From NCBI GenBank assembly GCA_045531455.1, contig JAZSEA010000075.1, forward strand, positions 152,638 to 216,637: a stretch of DNA of 64,000 bases, read 5' to 3'. Below are positions 36,504-45,163 of this stretch, in pieces (the first letter of the stretch is position 1; every line of letters starts with the position of its first letter). Source of the DNA: CAG-390 sp045531455. GTDB lineage: Bacteria; Bacillota; Clostridia; Oscillospirales; CAG-272. The translations under genes were made by a program, and so were the position numbers. The notes under the pieces were generated by a model. That model saw only the letters and a list, made by a program, of their open reading frames with translations. It ran no database searches and was not told where the DNA came from.

Positions 36504-37310
36504 ATGAATCCCACTTGGCTCAATCTCGAAGGAAAGACTGTTATCGTAACCGGAGGCGCTTCCGGAATCGGATATGCAACAGTAACCGAATTTCTCGCTG
36601 ACGGCGCAAACGTCGTTGTTGCCGATATGAATCCCAACGCTCCCGAATTTGACAAAGGCGCAGGAGACTACATATACGTTCCCTGCGATGTTACCAATAA
36701 AGCCAATATAGATAACGTAGTTGCAAAGGCTATTGAAAAGTACGGCAAGATCGACGTTCTTGTTAATAACGCGGGTATCAACATTCCCCGTCTTCTTGTT
36801 GATCCCGGTCAGCAGTATGAGCTTGATGAGGCTGTATGGGACAAGGTTATGAACGTTAACGTGAAAGGTCTTTTCCTTATGACACAGGCTGCAGCGCGCA
36901 TTATGGTTGCGCAGGGCGCAGGCGTTATCATAAACGTATCCTCAGAATGCGGACTTGAGGGTTCAGAAGGACAGAGCGTTTACGCCGCTTCGAAGAATGC
37001 GGTTAACTCTCTTACCCGTTCCTGGGCGAAGGAGCTCGGCAGACTCGGTGTAAAGGTCGTCGGCATCGCCCCCGGTATCCTCGAAGCAACCGGCCTCCGC
37101 ACAATTTCTTACGAAACTGCACTCGCATACACTCGCGGTATCAGCGTTGAGCAGCTTCGCGCAGGTTACTCCAAAACAAGCACAACTCCTCTCGGTCGTT
37201 CCGGTAAACTTTCGGAAGTTGCATCTTCTATTGCATTCCTTGCTTCCGAACGTTCCGCTTATATTCACGGAACTACCATCAATATTGCTGGCGGAAAGAC
37301 CAGAGGTTAA
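36504..37310 (+). CDS. Short-chain dehydrogenase/reductase, sorbitol-6-phosphate dehydrogenase-like
   Basis: Classical SDR of 268 residues. The NAD(P) site is TGGASGIG (17-24), with an Asp after the second strand (VVVADMN), which favours NAD. The active site has Ser in INVSSECG and YAASK (Tyr-x-x-x-Lys). The phrases VDPGQQYELDEAVWD, SECGLEGSEGQS and GIAPGILEATGLRT resemble sorbitol-6-phosphate 2-dehydrogenases of Lactobacillales and Clostridia. No PTS genes are close, so the substrate remains a guess. It is the last gene before the terminator at 37323. Confidence 0.82.
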   Translation: MNPTWLNLEGKTVIVTGGASGIGYATVTEFLADGANVVVADMNPNAPEFDKGAGDYIYVPCDVTNKANIDNVVAKAIEKYGKIDVLVNNAGINIPRLLVDPGQQYELDEAVWDKVMNVNVKGLFLMTQAAARIMVAQGAGVIINVSSECGLEGSEGQSVYAASKNAVNSLTRSWAKELGRLGVKVVGIAPGILEATGLRTISYETALAYTRGISVEQLRAGYSKTSTTPLGRSGKLSEVASSIAFLASERSAYIHGTTINIAGGKTRG

Positions 37311-37322
37311 TTTTTCATAAAC

Positions 37323-37354
37323 AGCGGGAGATATTCTTCCGCTCTTTCTTTTTT
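37323..37354 (+). terminator. Rho-independent terminator of the yfhO-ruvAB-SDR cluster
   Basis: AGCGGGAGA (37323-37331) pairs with TCTTCCGCT (37335-37343) with one G-T wobble and a 3-base loop, followed by a T-rich tract CTTTCTTTTTT. Confidence 0.88.
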
Positions 37355-37392
37355 GCAAACTCCGACTTTTTTCGCATTTTTACGTTTTTCTC

Positions 37393-37421
37393 TTGACCGC
37401 GGGAAAAATATGTTGTATAAT
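37393..37421 (+). promoter_or_regulatory. Sigma-A promoter of the M23 peptidase gene
   Basis: TTGACC (37393-37398), a 17-base spacer and a perfect TATAAT (37416-37421). The start is predicted about 50 bases before the ATG. Confidence 0.88.
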
Positions 37422-37477
37422 ATATGGGAGTATAAACTTAATTATTATTTGCCCTCGTGGCTTAAACGGAGTATTTT

Positions 37478-39142
37478 ATGAGAAACATTGATTTTAAGAA
37501 GATATTGTTAATTGCGCTCGGTCTTATCGTGCTGTTTATCCCTACTTACATTGCAATCGCTAACTACAACAGTCAGAAGCCCGATGACGTGGTCTCTTCC
37601 GTTACAACAGTTACGATCCGTGACCCCGAAGGACGCTCCTCCTCCGTAACCTCTGAAACGGATCCCAACGGTGTTATAACTATGTTCAATAATATCAACA
37701 AGAGTGGTACTCCCGTATCTTCTCTTCCCGATTCTATGGTGGGCACCGGATTTCTCCTTGTAACATATTCTACTGATGAGACAGAGCTTTCTTACAAGTA
37801 TTATTTCACAACAGATTCGGCAGAATGTTACTTTGCCGATCCCGATGGTAAGATCTATAAGATCGCAGTGCAGCAGGCTAAGGAATTCCTCGGTTCTTCT
37901 TACTCTGTATATCTTTACAAGACCGCTACACCTCCTGTGCTTACTGCATCGGGCGAAACCGTCATCTCCGCATCCGAGCTTCAGTGGTTCTATCTTGTAT
38001 CCGGAGGGACTTATCAGCAGTACGAGTATACTCCCGAAGAAAATGAAGTTCTTACTTATGACGTCGGAAACAATTTCTCTTTCAATTTCAGCATTGAGCC
38101 CTCGTATGCCAACGTTAAAGTTTTCAACGGCGAAGATCTCTTGTTCGATGATACGATCGGAAACCTTGGCGCACTTCAGAATCTTGAGATAAAGAGACAC
38201 ACGTCCCTTGATTTCGTTATTACAGCAAATTGGGATCAGACTTCTGAATGTGAATTCTACGGTACAGCAACCTACAGCTTTAACACAATGATCCTCGCTC
38301 CGGCTGAATTCAAGCTTGGAGAAGCAGAAATCGAACACGGTGACGTCGTTGTTCTTTCCGGCGTAAACGTAAATGATCCCTCTGCCGTACAGATCACCTT
38401 TGAACCTGCTTTGGCAAACGATTACAAACCCGTATTCTTCGCTGACGGAGAGTTCGTACACACGCTCATTCCCTTCAGCTATGACGTTTCCAACGGCGAG
38501 TACAAGATCACTGTTTCATACGGTATAACCAAGCAGAGCTTTACTCTCAACGTCAAGGAGTCGAGATACGGCTTTGATAAGGCGCCTACCAAGCACAGCG
38601 CAGCAGAGCATGTTGTTTCGACCTATTACAGCGAAGAAGACGTCAAGGACTACGAAAAACTATATTCCGAGATCTGTGCTACAACAGAACCCTTGATGTA
38701 CTTCTCAGGTGCGTTTATCAATTATGAAAACGCCGGAACTCTGACATCCAAAAAATCCACAATTAAACTCGGGTTCTCTCGTGAGCAGACCTTGGCAGAC
38801 GGCAGAACTATTAAGCACGACGGTATTGATTTTGAAGTAAAGGCAGGCATCGACGTGCCCGCAATGGCAAGCGGCAAGGTTGTCTACAAGGGCAACTGCG
38901 ACGTACTCGGCAACTTTGTAGTCGTTGACCACGGATACGGTCTCAAAACCTGGTACGCGCATCTCAGCGAAATCTCCGTTTCGGTAGGTGACGTTGTCAA
39001 GACATCGCAGACACTCGGTAAGACCGGAAATACTGGATTCACCCTTGAGAACAGGTTGCATATCGAGTTCACAGTTTACGACATTCCCGTTGCTCCCTTC
39101 TCTATCTGGGATGAAGGATTGATCGTTGCAAATTTCAATTAA
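37478..39142 (+). CDS. Membrane-anchored M23 (LytM-type) peptidoglycan endopeptidase
   Basis: Extracellular zinc endopeptidase or LytM-type regulator with one N-terminal membrane anchor (residues 9-30). Residues 35-380 form a long beta-rich region, possibly several immunoglobulin-like modules (a tandem of DYKPVFFADGEF- and YGITKQSFTLNV-type strands). The M23 domain covers about 420-550: the first zinc ligands in KHDGIDFEV, then VVVDHGYGLKTWYAHL and LHIEF (HxE instead of the more common HxH-type ending). It has its own promoter and terminator. It may act in sporulation (SpoIIQ-like) or in cell separation; SpoIIQ itself is shorter and lacks the long middle region. Confidence 0.82.
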   Translation: MRNIDFKKILLIALGLIVLFIPTYIAIANYNSQKPDDVVSSVTTVTIRDPEGRSSSVTSETDPNGVITMFNNINKSGTPVSSLPDSMVGTGFLLVTYSTDETELSYKYYFTTDSAECYFADPDGKIYKIAVQQAKEFLGSSYSVYLYKTATPPVLTASGETVISASELQWFYLVSGGTYQQYEYTPEENEVLTYDVGNNFSFNFSIEPSYANVKVFNGEDLLFDDTIGNLGALQNLEIKRHTSLDFVITANWDQTSECEFYGTATYSFNTMILAPAEFKLGEAEIEHGDVVVLSGVNVNDPSAVQITFEPALANDYKPVFFADGEFVHTLIPFSYDVSNGEYKITVSYGITKQSFTLNVKESRYGFDKAPTKHSAAEHVVSTYYSEEDVKDYEKLYSEICATTEPLMYFSGAFINYENAGTLTSKKSTIKLGFSREQTLADGRTIKHDGIDFEVKAGIDVPAMASGKVVYKGNCDVLGNFVVVDHGYGLKTWYAHLSEISVSVGDVVKTSQTLGKTGNTGFTLENRLHIEFTVYDIPVAPFSIWDEGLIVANFN

Positions 39143-39155
39143 TTTAATAAAAAAT

Positions 39156-39182
39156 ACCCCGATTTTTCGGGGTGTTTTTTTT
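39156..39182 (+). terminator. Rho-independent terminator of the M23 peptidase gene
   Basis: ACCCCGA (39156-39162) pairs with TCGGGGT (39167-39173), tetraloop TTTT, followed by GTTTTTTTT. Confidence 0.93.
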
Positions 39183-39191
39183 GAAAAACTA

Positions 39192-39220
39192 TTGACAAAC
39201 CGTGAATGAAGGTGTATAAT
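39192..39220 (+). promoter_or_regulatory. Consensus promoter of T-box leader 1
   Basis: Perfect TTGACA (39192-39197), a 17-base spacer and perfect TATAAT (39215-39220). The predicted start is near 39227, just ahead of Stem I. Confidence 0.94.
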
Positions 39221-39226
39221 ATACAC

Positions 39227-39490
39227 AATTTAATAAAAGGCTTTGACGAAGACGGCAAGAAAGAATGTTTTCAGAGAGTTGGCGGTAGGTGCGAGACCAA
39301 CATCAGGCTTTCGATAGCCCATCACTTCCGAGCCGGGGGACCGAAAGTTCAACGAGTAGACTCCTCCCGTGATTACTGCGTTAAGGTATAGGGCTTGCCG
39401 GAGCCTGAAGTGCCGTCATATGACGGAATTTGAGTGGTACCGCGAATTTGATTCGTCTCAAAGATTATTCTTTGAGACGATTTTTGTTTT
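39227..39490 (+). promoter_or_regulatory. T-box leader 1 (specifier probably ATC, tRNA-Ile)
   Basis: T-box riboswitches sense the charging state of one tRNA; uncharged tRNA stabilises the antiterminator and turns the gene on. The T-box core TGAGTGGTACCGCG lies at 39431-39444. The terminator stem is CGTCTCAAAG/CTTTGAGACG (39454-39479) followed by ATTTTTGTTTT. In Stem I I see a kink-turn: GGC (39239-39241), TTT bulge, GA, then GAAG pairing with CTTC (39325-39328), GA and GCC (39332-39334). AGAGAG is at 39273-39278 and the distal TTGG/CCAA loop follows. Directly before the lower helix is ATC (39321-39323) followed by the usual purine A, which I read as the specifier. The T in GGT of the T-box fits a tRNA with discriminator A, as Ile has. 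The specifier call is less sure than the T-box itself. Confidence 0.93.
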
Positions 39491-39559
39491 ATTACTCAAC
39501 AATCAAAATTACAAGCACCCGGAATTGTGTTATGCCTTTGCGGCAAGAAAGGATCCATT

Positions 39560-41827
39560 ATGCAAAAGGACACACTTCAGAATCAAAAGCTTCTTGAGAT
39601 CGCCAACAGAATCAAGGATATGCGCGAAATATCCGGATTTTCCGAGGAGGAAATGGCGAATCTTACACGAATCGATCTCGACGAGTACAAGAGGTACGAG
39701 GCGGGTGCAGAAGATTTCCCCTTCTCTTTTATTCACCGTTGCTCACAGGTATTCGGAATTGAGATGAACGATCTCCTCGAGGGTCGTTCCCCGAGACTCT
39801 CCTCTTATACCATTACAAGAAAAGGTATGGGTCGTGAGACTGCACGTGAGGACGGCATAGAGATCTGTAACCTCGCGCCGAACTTTTACGGTAAAATCGC
39901 AGAGCCTTATTGGGTAAAATATGAATATTCGGAGAAGCTCCAGAATCAGCCTATAAATCTCACCACACACAGCGGACAAGAATTCGATATAGTACTCGAG
40001 GGATCTCTGAAGATCCAGGTTGGCGAGCACATAGAAGTTCTCAATGAAGGTGACAGTATCTTCTATAACAGCTCTACCCCGCACGGTATGATCGCTGTCG
40101 GCGGACGCGACTGTCTCTTCTGCGCAGTCGTTCTCCCCGGTGAAGAAACTGCTGAGCCCGAGGTTCGCAAGAGCATCGTTTCCGCCAGACAGACAGATAA
40201 TCTTCTTATCAATAAATTTATCAAGACAACAGAAAACGCTGTCGGCACACTCACCGCTATAGATTTTGTTGACGAAAACAAATATAATTTCGCTTTTGAT
40301 ACGGTCGATGCTATTGCTGATAAGTACCCCGACAAGCTCGCAATGATCCATCTCGACCGCGATGAAAATGAAAGAAGATTCACTTTCGCGGAGATCAAGC
40401 GCGGTTCGGCTCAGGTCGCCAACTATTTCAAGTCTCTCGGAATCAAGCGCGGCGACAGAGTAATCGTCGTTCTCAAGAGACACTATCAGTTCTGGCTTAC
40501 TATGCTTGCACTCCACAAGCTCGGAGCGATCGCAATTCCCGCCACCAATCAGCTAGTGTGTCACGACTTCGAGTACAGATTCAAGGCTGCCGGCGTAAGC
40601 GCAATAGTTTGCACAACCGACGGCGAAACTGCTGCTCACGCCGATGAAGCTGCTCGCGACTTCCCCGAGATCAAGAAGATCGCCGTTGGAGTCGAGCGCA
40701 AGGGTTGGCATAACTTCAATGAAGAATATCCTCTCTTCAGCAGTAAATTCCCCAGAACCGAGGACGCCCCCTGCGGAGACGATCCTATGGTTATGTTCTT
40801 CACCTCGGGAACAACCGGATATCCCAAGATCGCAACACATTCTTATAAATATGCGCTTGGACATTTTGTTACAGCTAAATACTGGCACAATATCTCCCCC
40901 GATGGACTTCATCTTACCATTTCCGACACCGGATGGGGCAAGGCTCTTTGGGGCAAGCTTTACGGGCAGTGGATGTGTGAGGCTGCTGTATTCGTTTACG
41001 ACTTCGACAGATTCGATGCTTCAAAGATCCTTCCTATGTTCGCTAAATACAACATCACTACATTCTGCGCGCCTCCTACAATGTACAGAATGTTCATCAA
41101 GGAAGATCTCTCAAAATACGACCTTTCCTCGATCAAGCACGCTACGATAGCCGGAGAAGCCCTCAACCCCGAGGTCTTCAAGCAATTTGAGAACGCCACG
41201 GGACTCAAGCTTATGGAAGGCTTTGGTCAGACAGAGACAACTCTTACCGTTGCAAACCTTGTCGGTATGAATCCCAAACCCGGTTCAATGGGTAAGCCTG
41301 TTCCCCTCTACGACGTTGATATTGTGTCTCCGGAAGGCGACAGCGTTCCGGTCGGTGAAGTTGGCGAAATCGTTGTACACACCGACAAGAAGGTTCCTTG
41401 CGGTCTCTTCCTCGGTTACTACAGAGACGAGGAACAGACAAAAGAAGCTTGGCACGATGGAGTTTACCACACGGGCGACCTCGCTTGGCGAGATGAAGAC
41501 GGACATTTCTGGTACGTCGGTAGAAAGGATGACGTCATCAAATCCTCCGGATACCGTATCGGCCCGTTTGAGATCGAAAACGTCATCATGGAACTTCCAT
41601 ACGTTCTCGAGTGCGGTGTATCCGCAGAGCCCGATGAGATTCGCGGACAGATCGTTAAGGCAAGCATAGTTCTTACCAAGGGAACCGAGCCAACAGAAGA
41701 ACTCAAGAAGGCAATTCAGTCCTACGTCAAGAGCCACACCGCTCCTTACAAGTACCCGAGAAAGATAGTATTCAGAAACGAGCTTCCCAAAACTATCAGC
41801 GGAAAGATCCAGCGTAACAAGCTCTGA
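39560..41827 (+). CDS. XRE-cupin-acyl-CoA ligase fusion protein, paralogue 1
   Basis: A 755-residue three-domain protein. Residues 5-65 form an XRE-type helix-turn-helix (FSEEEMANLTRIDLDEYKRY). Residues 130-200 form a cupin (HSGQEFDIVLEGSLKIQVGE, then STPHGM), as in XRE-cupin regulators. Residues 240-755 form an AMP-binding acyl-CoA ligase: FTSGTTGYPKI near 413 (phosphate loop), GEALNPEV, EGFGQTETT near 554, YHTGDLAWRDEDG near 635, RKDDVIKSSGYRIGP near 653 and catalytic Lys in ISGKIQRNKL near 747. The ligase resembles medium- and branched-chain ACSM/MacS-type enzymes. All catalytic motifs are intact. The start at 39560 follows AAAGGA. Expression is set by T-box leader 1. I infer activation of a branched short-chain acid; the HTH may be regulatory or only structural. 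Confidence 0.9.
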   Translation: MQKDTLQNQKLLEIANRIKDMREISGFSEEEMANLTRIDLDEYKRYEAGAEDFPFSFIHRCSQVFGIEMNDLLEGRSPRLSSYTITRKGMGRETAREDGIEICNLAPNFYGKIAEPYWVKYEYSEKLQNQPINLTTHSGQEFDIVLEGSLKIQVGEHIEVLNEGDSIFYNSSTPHGMIAVGGRDCLFCAVVLPGEETAEPEVRKSIVSARQTDNLLINKFIKTTENAVGTLTAIDFVDENKYNFAFDTVDAIADKYPDKLAMIHLDRDENERRFTFAEIKRGSAQVANYFKSLGIKRGDRVIVVLKRHYQFWLTMLALHKLGAIAIPATNQLVCHDFEYRFKAAGVSAIVCTTDGETAAHADEAARDFPEIKKIAVGVERKGWHNFNEEYPLFSSKFPRTEDAPCGDDPMVMFFTSGTTGYPKIATHSYKYALGHFVTAKYWHNISPDGLHLTISDTGWGKALWGKLYGQWMCEAAVFVYDFDRFDASKILPMFAKYNITTFCAPPTMYRMFIKEDLSKYDLSSIKHATIAGEALNPEVFKQFENATGLKLMEGFGQTETTLTVANLVGMNPKPGSMGKPVPLYDVDIVSPEGDSVPVGEVGEIVVHTDKKVPCGLFLGYYRDEEQTKEAWHDGVYHTGDLAWRDEDGHFWYVGRKDDVIKSSGYRIGPFEIENVIMELPYVLECGVSAEPDEIRGQIVKASIVLTKGTEPTEELKKAIQSYVKSHTAPYKYPRKIVFRNELPKTISGKIQRNKL

Positions 41828-41870
41828 TTCACTATATTTGTGAACACTTTGTGAATTATCCAAAAACTCC

Positions 41871-41899
41871 TTGACAACACAAGTAATTTGTGATATTAT
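41871..41899 (+). promoter_or_regulatory. Sigma-A promoter of T-box leader 2
   Basis: Perfect TTGACA (41871-41876), a 17-base spacer and TATTAT (41894-41899). A short inverted repeat (TTTGTGAAC/CTTTGTGAA direct-repeat flavour) lies just upstream at about 41836-41855. No terminator is visible between the two ligase genes, so some read-through is likely. Confidence 0.85.
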
Positions 41900-41905
41900 T
41901 TATTT

Positions 41906-42176
41906 ATATTTTTTAATAAAAGGCAATGATAGGGATGTCTCGATAATAGCCTGCTTCAGAGAGCCGTCGTTTGGTGCGAGACGGTGCAAAAAAATCGAGT
42001 TCGTCGCCCTGGAGCCGAGGAAAGGAAAGCTGATCTTTCAGTCGTAGAGTTCCTCCGTAAAGACTGCGTTAATGTCATAACAAGCGGCGCACACGCGCAA
42101 TTTGAGTGGTACCGCGGGTATAGAATTCAAGTTCTGCTCGTCTCAAGATCTATTCTTGGGACGAGCCTGTTTTTTT
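41906..42176 (+). promoter_or_regulatory. T-box leader 2 (specifier probably GTC, tRNA-Val)
   Basis: T-box core TGAGTGGTACCGCGG at 42104-42118. Terminator stem CTCGTCTCAAGA (42137-42148) with TCTTGGGACGAG (42154-42165), T-tract to 42176. The Stem I kink-turn is GGC (41922-41924), AAT bulge, GA, then TAGGG (41930-41934) pairing with CCCTG (42007-42011), GA, GCC (42014-42016). The next helix up is CTCGAT (41939-41944) with ATCGAG (41994-41999). This leaves a specifier loop of ATGT on one side and seven bases (42000-42006) on the other, read as TTC + GTC + purine G. By position the specifier is GTC (42003-42005, Val). TTC (Phe) is the alternative. The gene's ribosome site GGAGG starts right after the T-tract. 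Confidence 0.93.
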
Positions 42177-42187
42177 GGAGGTAAATC

Positions 42188-44470
42188 ATGGATAACATTT
42201 TTGAAATAGATAAACAGATAAAAGCCATGGCGGGAAGAATTTCTGCTTTGCGTGAGATCGAAGGCTATTCTCCCGAATATATGGCTGAGCAGACAGGAGT
42301 TTCTGTTTCTGAATATCTCGACTGCGAGTCGGGAAGATCTGATTTGACGTTTGCATTTCTGTTCAGATGTGCATCCGCGCTCGGCATCGACGTTACAGAG
42401 ATCATTGAAGGTACCGCTCCCCGACTAAAATCCTATACGCTCACTCGAAAAGGTAAAGGACAGAGGATCGAGCAAGCACATGGAATGACGTACTACAACA
42501 TCGCACATTCCTTCGCAAACAGGACCTCGAACCCTCTGTACGTTCATTGCGAATATTCTGCTAAAGCAGAAAATTCACCTATCGCCGTAACAACACACGA
42601 GGGTCAGGAATGCGATATCGTTATTAAGGGTCGCCTGAAGGTTCAGGTGGGCGAGCACACAGAGATACTTGAAGAAGGCGACAGCATTTACTATGATAGC
42701 TCAACCCCCCACGGTATGATCGCCATTGGCGGTGAAGATTGCTATTTCTACGCAATAGTGCTTCTTCCCGATGAAAATTCGGAAAAGGCCGCCAACGTCA
42801 CTCTTGCCGCTACCCCCGCGAAGGTCAGAGACACCGAGACACGAGTATACAGCAAGTTTATTACTACCGAAGAAGATGAAAACGGCGCGCCCGTTTCGAT
42901 CACATATAAGGGTGAAAACAGCTTCAACTTTGCTTTCGACGTAGTTGACACTCTCGGCAGATCAAAACCTGATAAGCTGGCAATTATGCACATAGCCGAA
43001 GACGGAACCGAAAAACGCATTACATTCTCACAAGTAAAGCGTGCTTCCGCTCAATGTGCAAATTACTTTAAATCTCTCGGCATCAAGCGCGGTGACCGTG
43101 TAATGCTCGTTCTCAAGCGCAGATATCAGTTCTGGTACGCTATGATCGGACTTCACAAGCTTGGAGCCATTGCAATTCCCGCAACTAATCAGCTTAAAGA
43201 GCATGATTACGAATACAGATTCAACACCGCAGGCGTTAAGGCAATAATTTGCGTTGATGACGATTACGTTATCGAGCAAGCGGAAGCTGCCCTTGCAAAA
43301 TGCCCCGATGTATCAGTAAGAATTCTGGTTGGTAAAGAGCGCGAAGGTTGGAAAAATTTCAACGAGGAATACACACTCTTCAGCAGTCACTTTGACAGAA
43401 ACGACGATTCTCCCTGCGGCGACGATCCTATGCTTATGTATTTCACATCGGGCACATCGGGATATCCCAAGATCGCGCTTCACAATTACAAATACCCCCT
43501 CGGTCATTTCCATACCGCGAAATATTGGCATTGCGTAAATCCCGACGGTCTGCATCTTACAATATCCGACACCGGATGGGCTAAGGCAATGTGGGGTAAG
43601 CTTTACGGTGCTTGGCTCTGCGAGGCGGCAATATTCGTATATGACTTCGACAGATTTGATGCATCCAAGATACTTCCCCTTTTCCGCAAGTACAATATTA
43701 CCACATTCTGTGCTCCTCCTACGATGTACAGAATGATAATCAAGGAAGACCTTTCGAAATACGATCTCAGCTCTATCGAACACGCTACGATCGCGGGCGA
43801 GGCTCTCAACCCCGAAGTATTCCGTCAGTTTGAGAAGCAAACAGGACTCAAGATCATGGAAGGCTTCGGTCAGAGTGAGACTACTCTTGTCATCGGTAAC
43901 CTTGTAGGTAAAGCTCACAAGATCGGTTCGATGGGTAAACCCGTTCCTACTTTTGACGTTGATCTTGTTGATGCAGACGGCAATTCGGTTGGCATCGGTG
44001 ACCCCGGCGAGATCGTTATCAATACTAAGAACGGTGCACCTTGCGGACTCTTCTGCCAGTACTACAACGCCCCCGAAAAGACCGCAGAGGTCTGGCACGA
44101 CGGTGTTTATCACACAGGCGACCTTGCTTGGCGAGACGAAGATGGCTTCTTCTGGTACGTTGGCAGAGTTGACGACGTTATCAAGTCTTCCGGATACCGC
44201 ATCGGTCCGTTCGAGATCGAAAGTGTCATTATGGAACTCCCCTACGTTCTCGAATGCGGCGTTTCTGCTGCCCCCGACGAGATTCGCGGACAGATCGTCA
44301 AGGCAAGCATAGTTCTTACAAAAGACACAGAGCCAACCGAAGAGCTCAAGAAAGATATTCAGAGCTACGTTAAAAAGCGTACAGCTCCGTATAAATATCC
44401 GAGACTCGTCGAGTTCAAGACTGAATTACCCAAAACAACAAGCGGAAAGATCATCCGCAGCAAACTATAA
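42188..44470 (+). CDS. XRE-cupin-acyl-CoA ligase fusion protein, paralogue 2
   Basis: A 760-residue paralogue of the protein at 39560, with the same three domains: XRE HTH (SPEYMAEQTGVSVSEYLDCE, residues 28-47), cupin (HEGQECDIVIKGRLKVQVGE with STPHGMIAIGG) and AMP-binding ligase (FTSGTSGYPKI, EGFGQSETT, YHTGDLAWRDEDG, RVDDVIKSSGYRIGP, TSGKIIRSKL). The ligase halves are far more alike than the HTH and linker parts. It is first in an operon that runs without a gap over 25 bases to 52764. The difference in T-box specifier from paralogue 1 suggests that each ligase serves one amino acid, for example 2-methylbutyrate for Ile and isobutyrate for Val. That substrate assignment is inference. Confidence 0.9.
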   Translation: MDNIFEIDKQIKAMAGRISALREIEGYSPEYMAEQTGVSVSEYLDCESGRSDLTFAFLFRCASALGIDVTEIIEGTAPRLKSYTLTRKGKGQRIEQAHGMTYYNIAHSFANRTSNPLYVHCEYSAKAENSPIAVTTHEGQECDIVIKGRLKVQVGEHTEILEEGDSIYYDSSTPHGMIAIGGEDCYFYAIVLLPDENSEKAANVTLAATPAKVRDTETRVYSKFITTEEDENGAPVSITYKGENSFNFAFDVVDTLGRSKPDKLAIMHIAEDGTEKRITFSQVKRASAQCANYFKSLGIKRGDRVMLVLKRRYQFWYAMIGLHKLGAIAIPATNQLKEHDYEYRFNTAGVKAIICVDDDYVIEQAEAALAKCPDVSVRILVGKEREGWKNFNEEYTLFSSHFDRNDDSPCGDDPMLMYFTSGTSGYPKIALHNYKYPLGHFHTAKYWHCVNPDGLHLTISDTGWAKAMWGKLYGAWLCEAAIFVYDFDRFDASKILPLFRKYNITTFCAPPTMYRMIIKEDLSKYDLSSIEHATIAGEALNPEVFRQFEKQTGLKIMEGFGQSETTLVIGNLVGKAHKIGSMGKPVPTFDVDLVDADGNSVGIGDPGEIVINTKNGAPCGLFCQYYNAPEKTAEVWHDGVYHTGDLAWRDEDGFFWYVGRVDDVIKSSGYRIGPFEIESVIMELPYVLECGVSAAPDEIRGQIVKASIVLTKDTEPTEELKKDIQSYVKKRTAPYKYPRLVEFKTELPKTTSGKIIRSKL

Positions 44471-44476
44471 TTTAAC

Positions 44477-45151
44477 ATGGAAAACAAACGATTAACACTA
44501 TTTGCAGGTCATTACGGAAGCGGCAAGACCAACGTCGCTCTCAATTTCGCATATCGAGTGCGTTCTATGGGATACGAAACCGTTATCGCGGATATTGACA
44601 CCGTTAACCCATATTTCAGAACCAAAGACAGCGAGGCAGAATTGAAAGCAGCGGGTATCGAGCTTATCGCATCCGAATTTGCGGGCTCAAACGTTGATCT
44701 TCCCGCCCTTCCTGCCGCGATGTACGATATAATCTTTGATTCCGATAAGCACGCTGTCATAGATATAGGCGGCGATGACCGTGGAGCTTTTGCACTAGGA
44801 CGTTACACCCCGGAAATCCTGCGAGAAAACAATTACAATATGCTGATGGTAATCAACATGTACCGTCCGCTGACGAAGACACCCGAAGATACTATTGAGA
44901 TCCTTCACGAGATCGAAGCGGCGTCGGGAATCCCGTTTACGGGACTTGTCAACAATTCAAATCTCGGACCGTTTACCGATATGGGAACTTTGACTGATTC
45001 ATTTGAATATGCCAGAACTGTCTCTGAAATGTCTGGATTACCAATCGTTGCAACTACTTGTCCCGATTCCAATAAGTTTGAAGGTACTATTGATTTCGGT
45101 CCCGAAAACGGCACCGTTATTAAACTCAAACTACAAAAGAAAATTATATAA
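44477..45151 (+). CDS. P-loop NTPase of the CobQ/MinD/ParA class in the oxidoreductase operon
   Basis: A 224-residue P-loop protein. Walker A reads FAGHYGSGKTNVALN (residues 9-23), lacking the first Lys of the deviant ParA/MinD motif. ADIDTVNPYFRTKD follows as the switch I region and VIDIGGDDRGAFAL as the Walker B/switch II equivalent. It contains no cysteine cluster and no DNA-binding segment. The gene starts 6 bases after the ligase stop and ends 12 bases before the ferredoxin gene. It may help assemble or activate the oxidoreductase, or carry out an ATP-dependent step in the pathway; I cannot decide. Confidence 0.75.
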   Translation: MENKRLTLFAGHYGSGKTNVALNFAYRVRSMGYETVIADIDTVNPYFRTKDSEAELKAAGIELIASEFAGSNVDLPALPAAMYDIIFDSDKHAVIDIGGDDRGAFALGRYTPEILRENNYNMLMVINMYRPLTKTPEDTIEILHEIEAASGIPFTGLVNNSNLGPFTDMGTLTDSFEYARTVSEMSGLPIVATTCPDSNKFEGTIDFGPENGTVIKLKLQKKII

Positions 45152-45163
45152 AGGAGAAAAACT

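Noticed and set aside
39743..40516. Long open frame (257 codons) on the minus strand inside the first XRE-cupin-ligase gene
   Set aside because: It is a shadow of the coding frame: no ribosome site, no recognisable domain, and the plus-strand protein has intact conserved motifs throughout.
42000..42002. TTC (Phe) as specifier of T-box leader 2, which would suit a phenylacetate ligase
   Set aside because: It is three bases too far from the lower helix and is not followed by the purine-helix junction; kept as an alternative only, because the loop E bases are not canonical.
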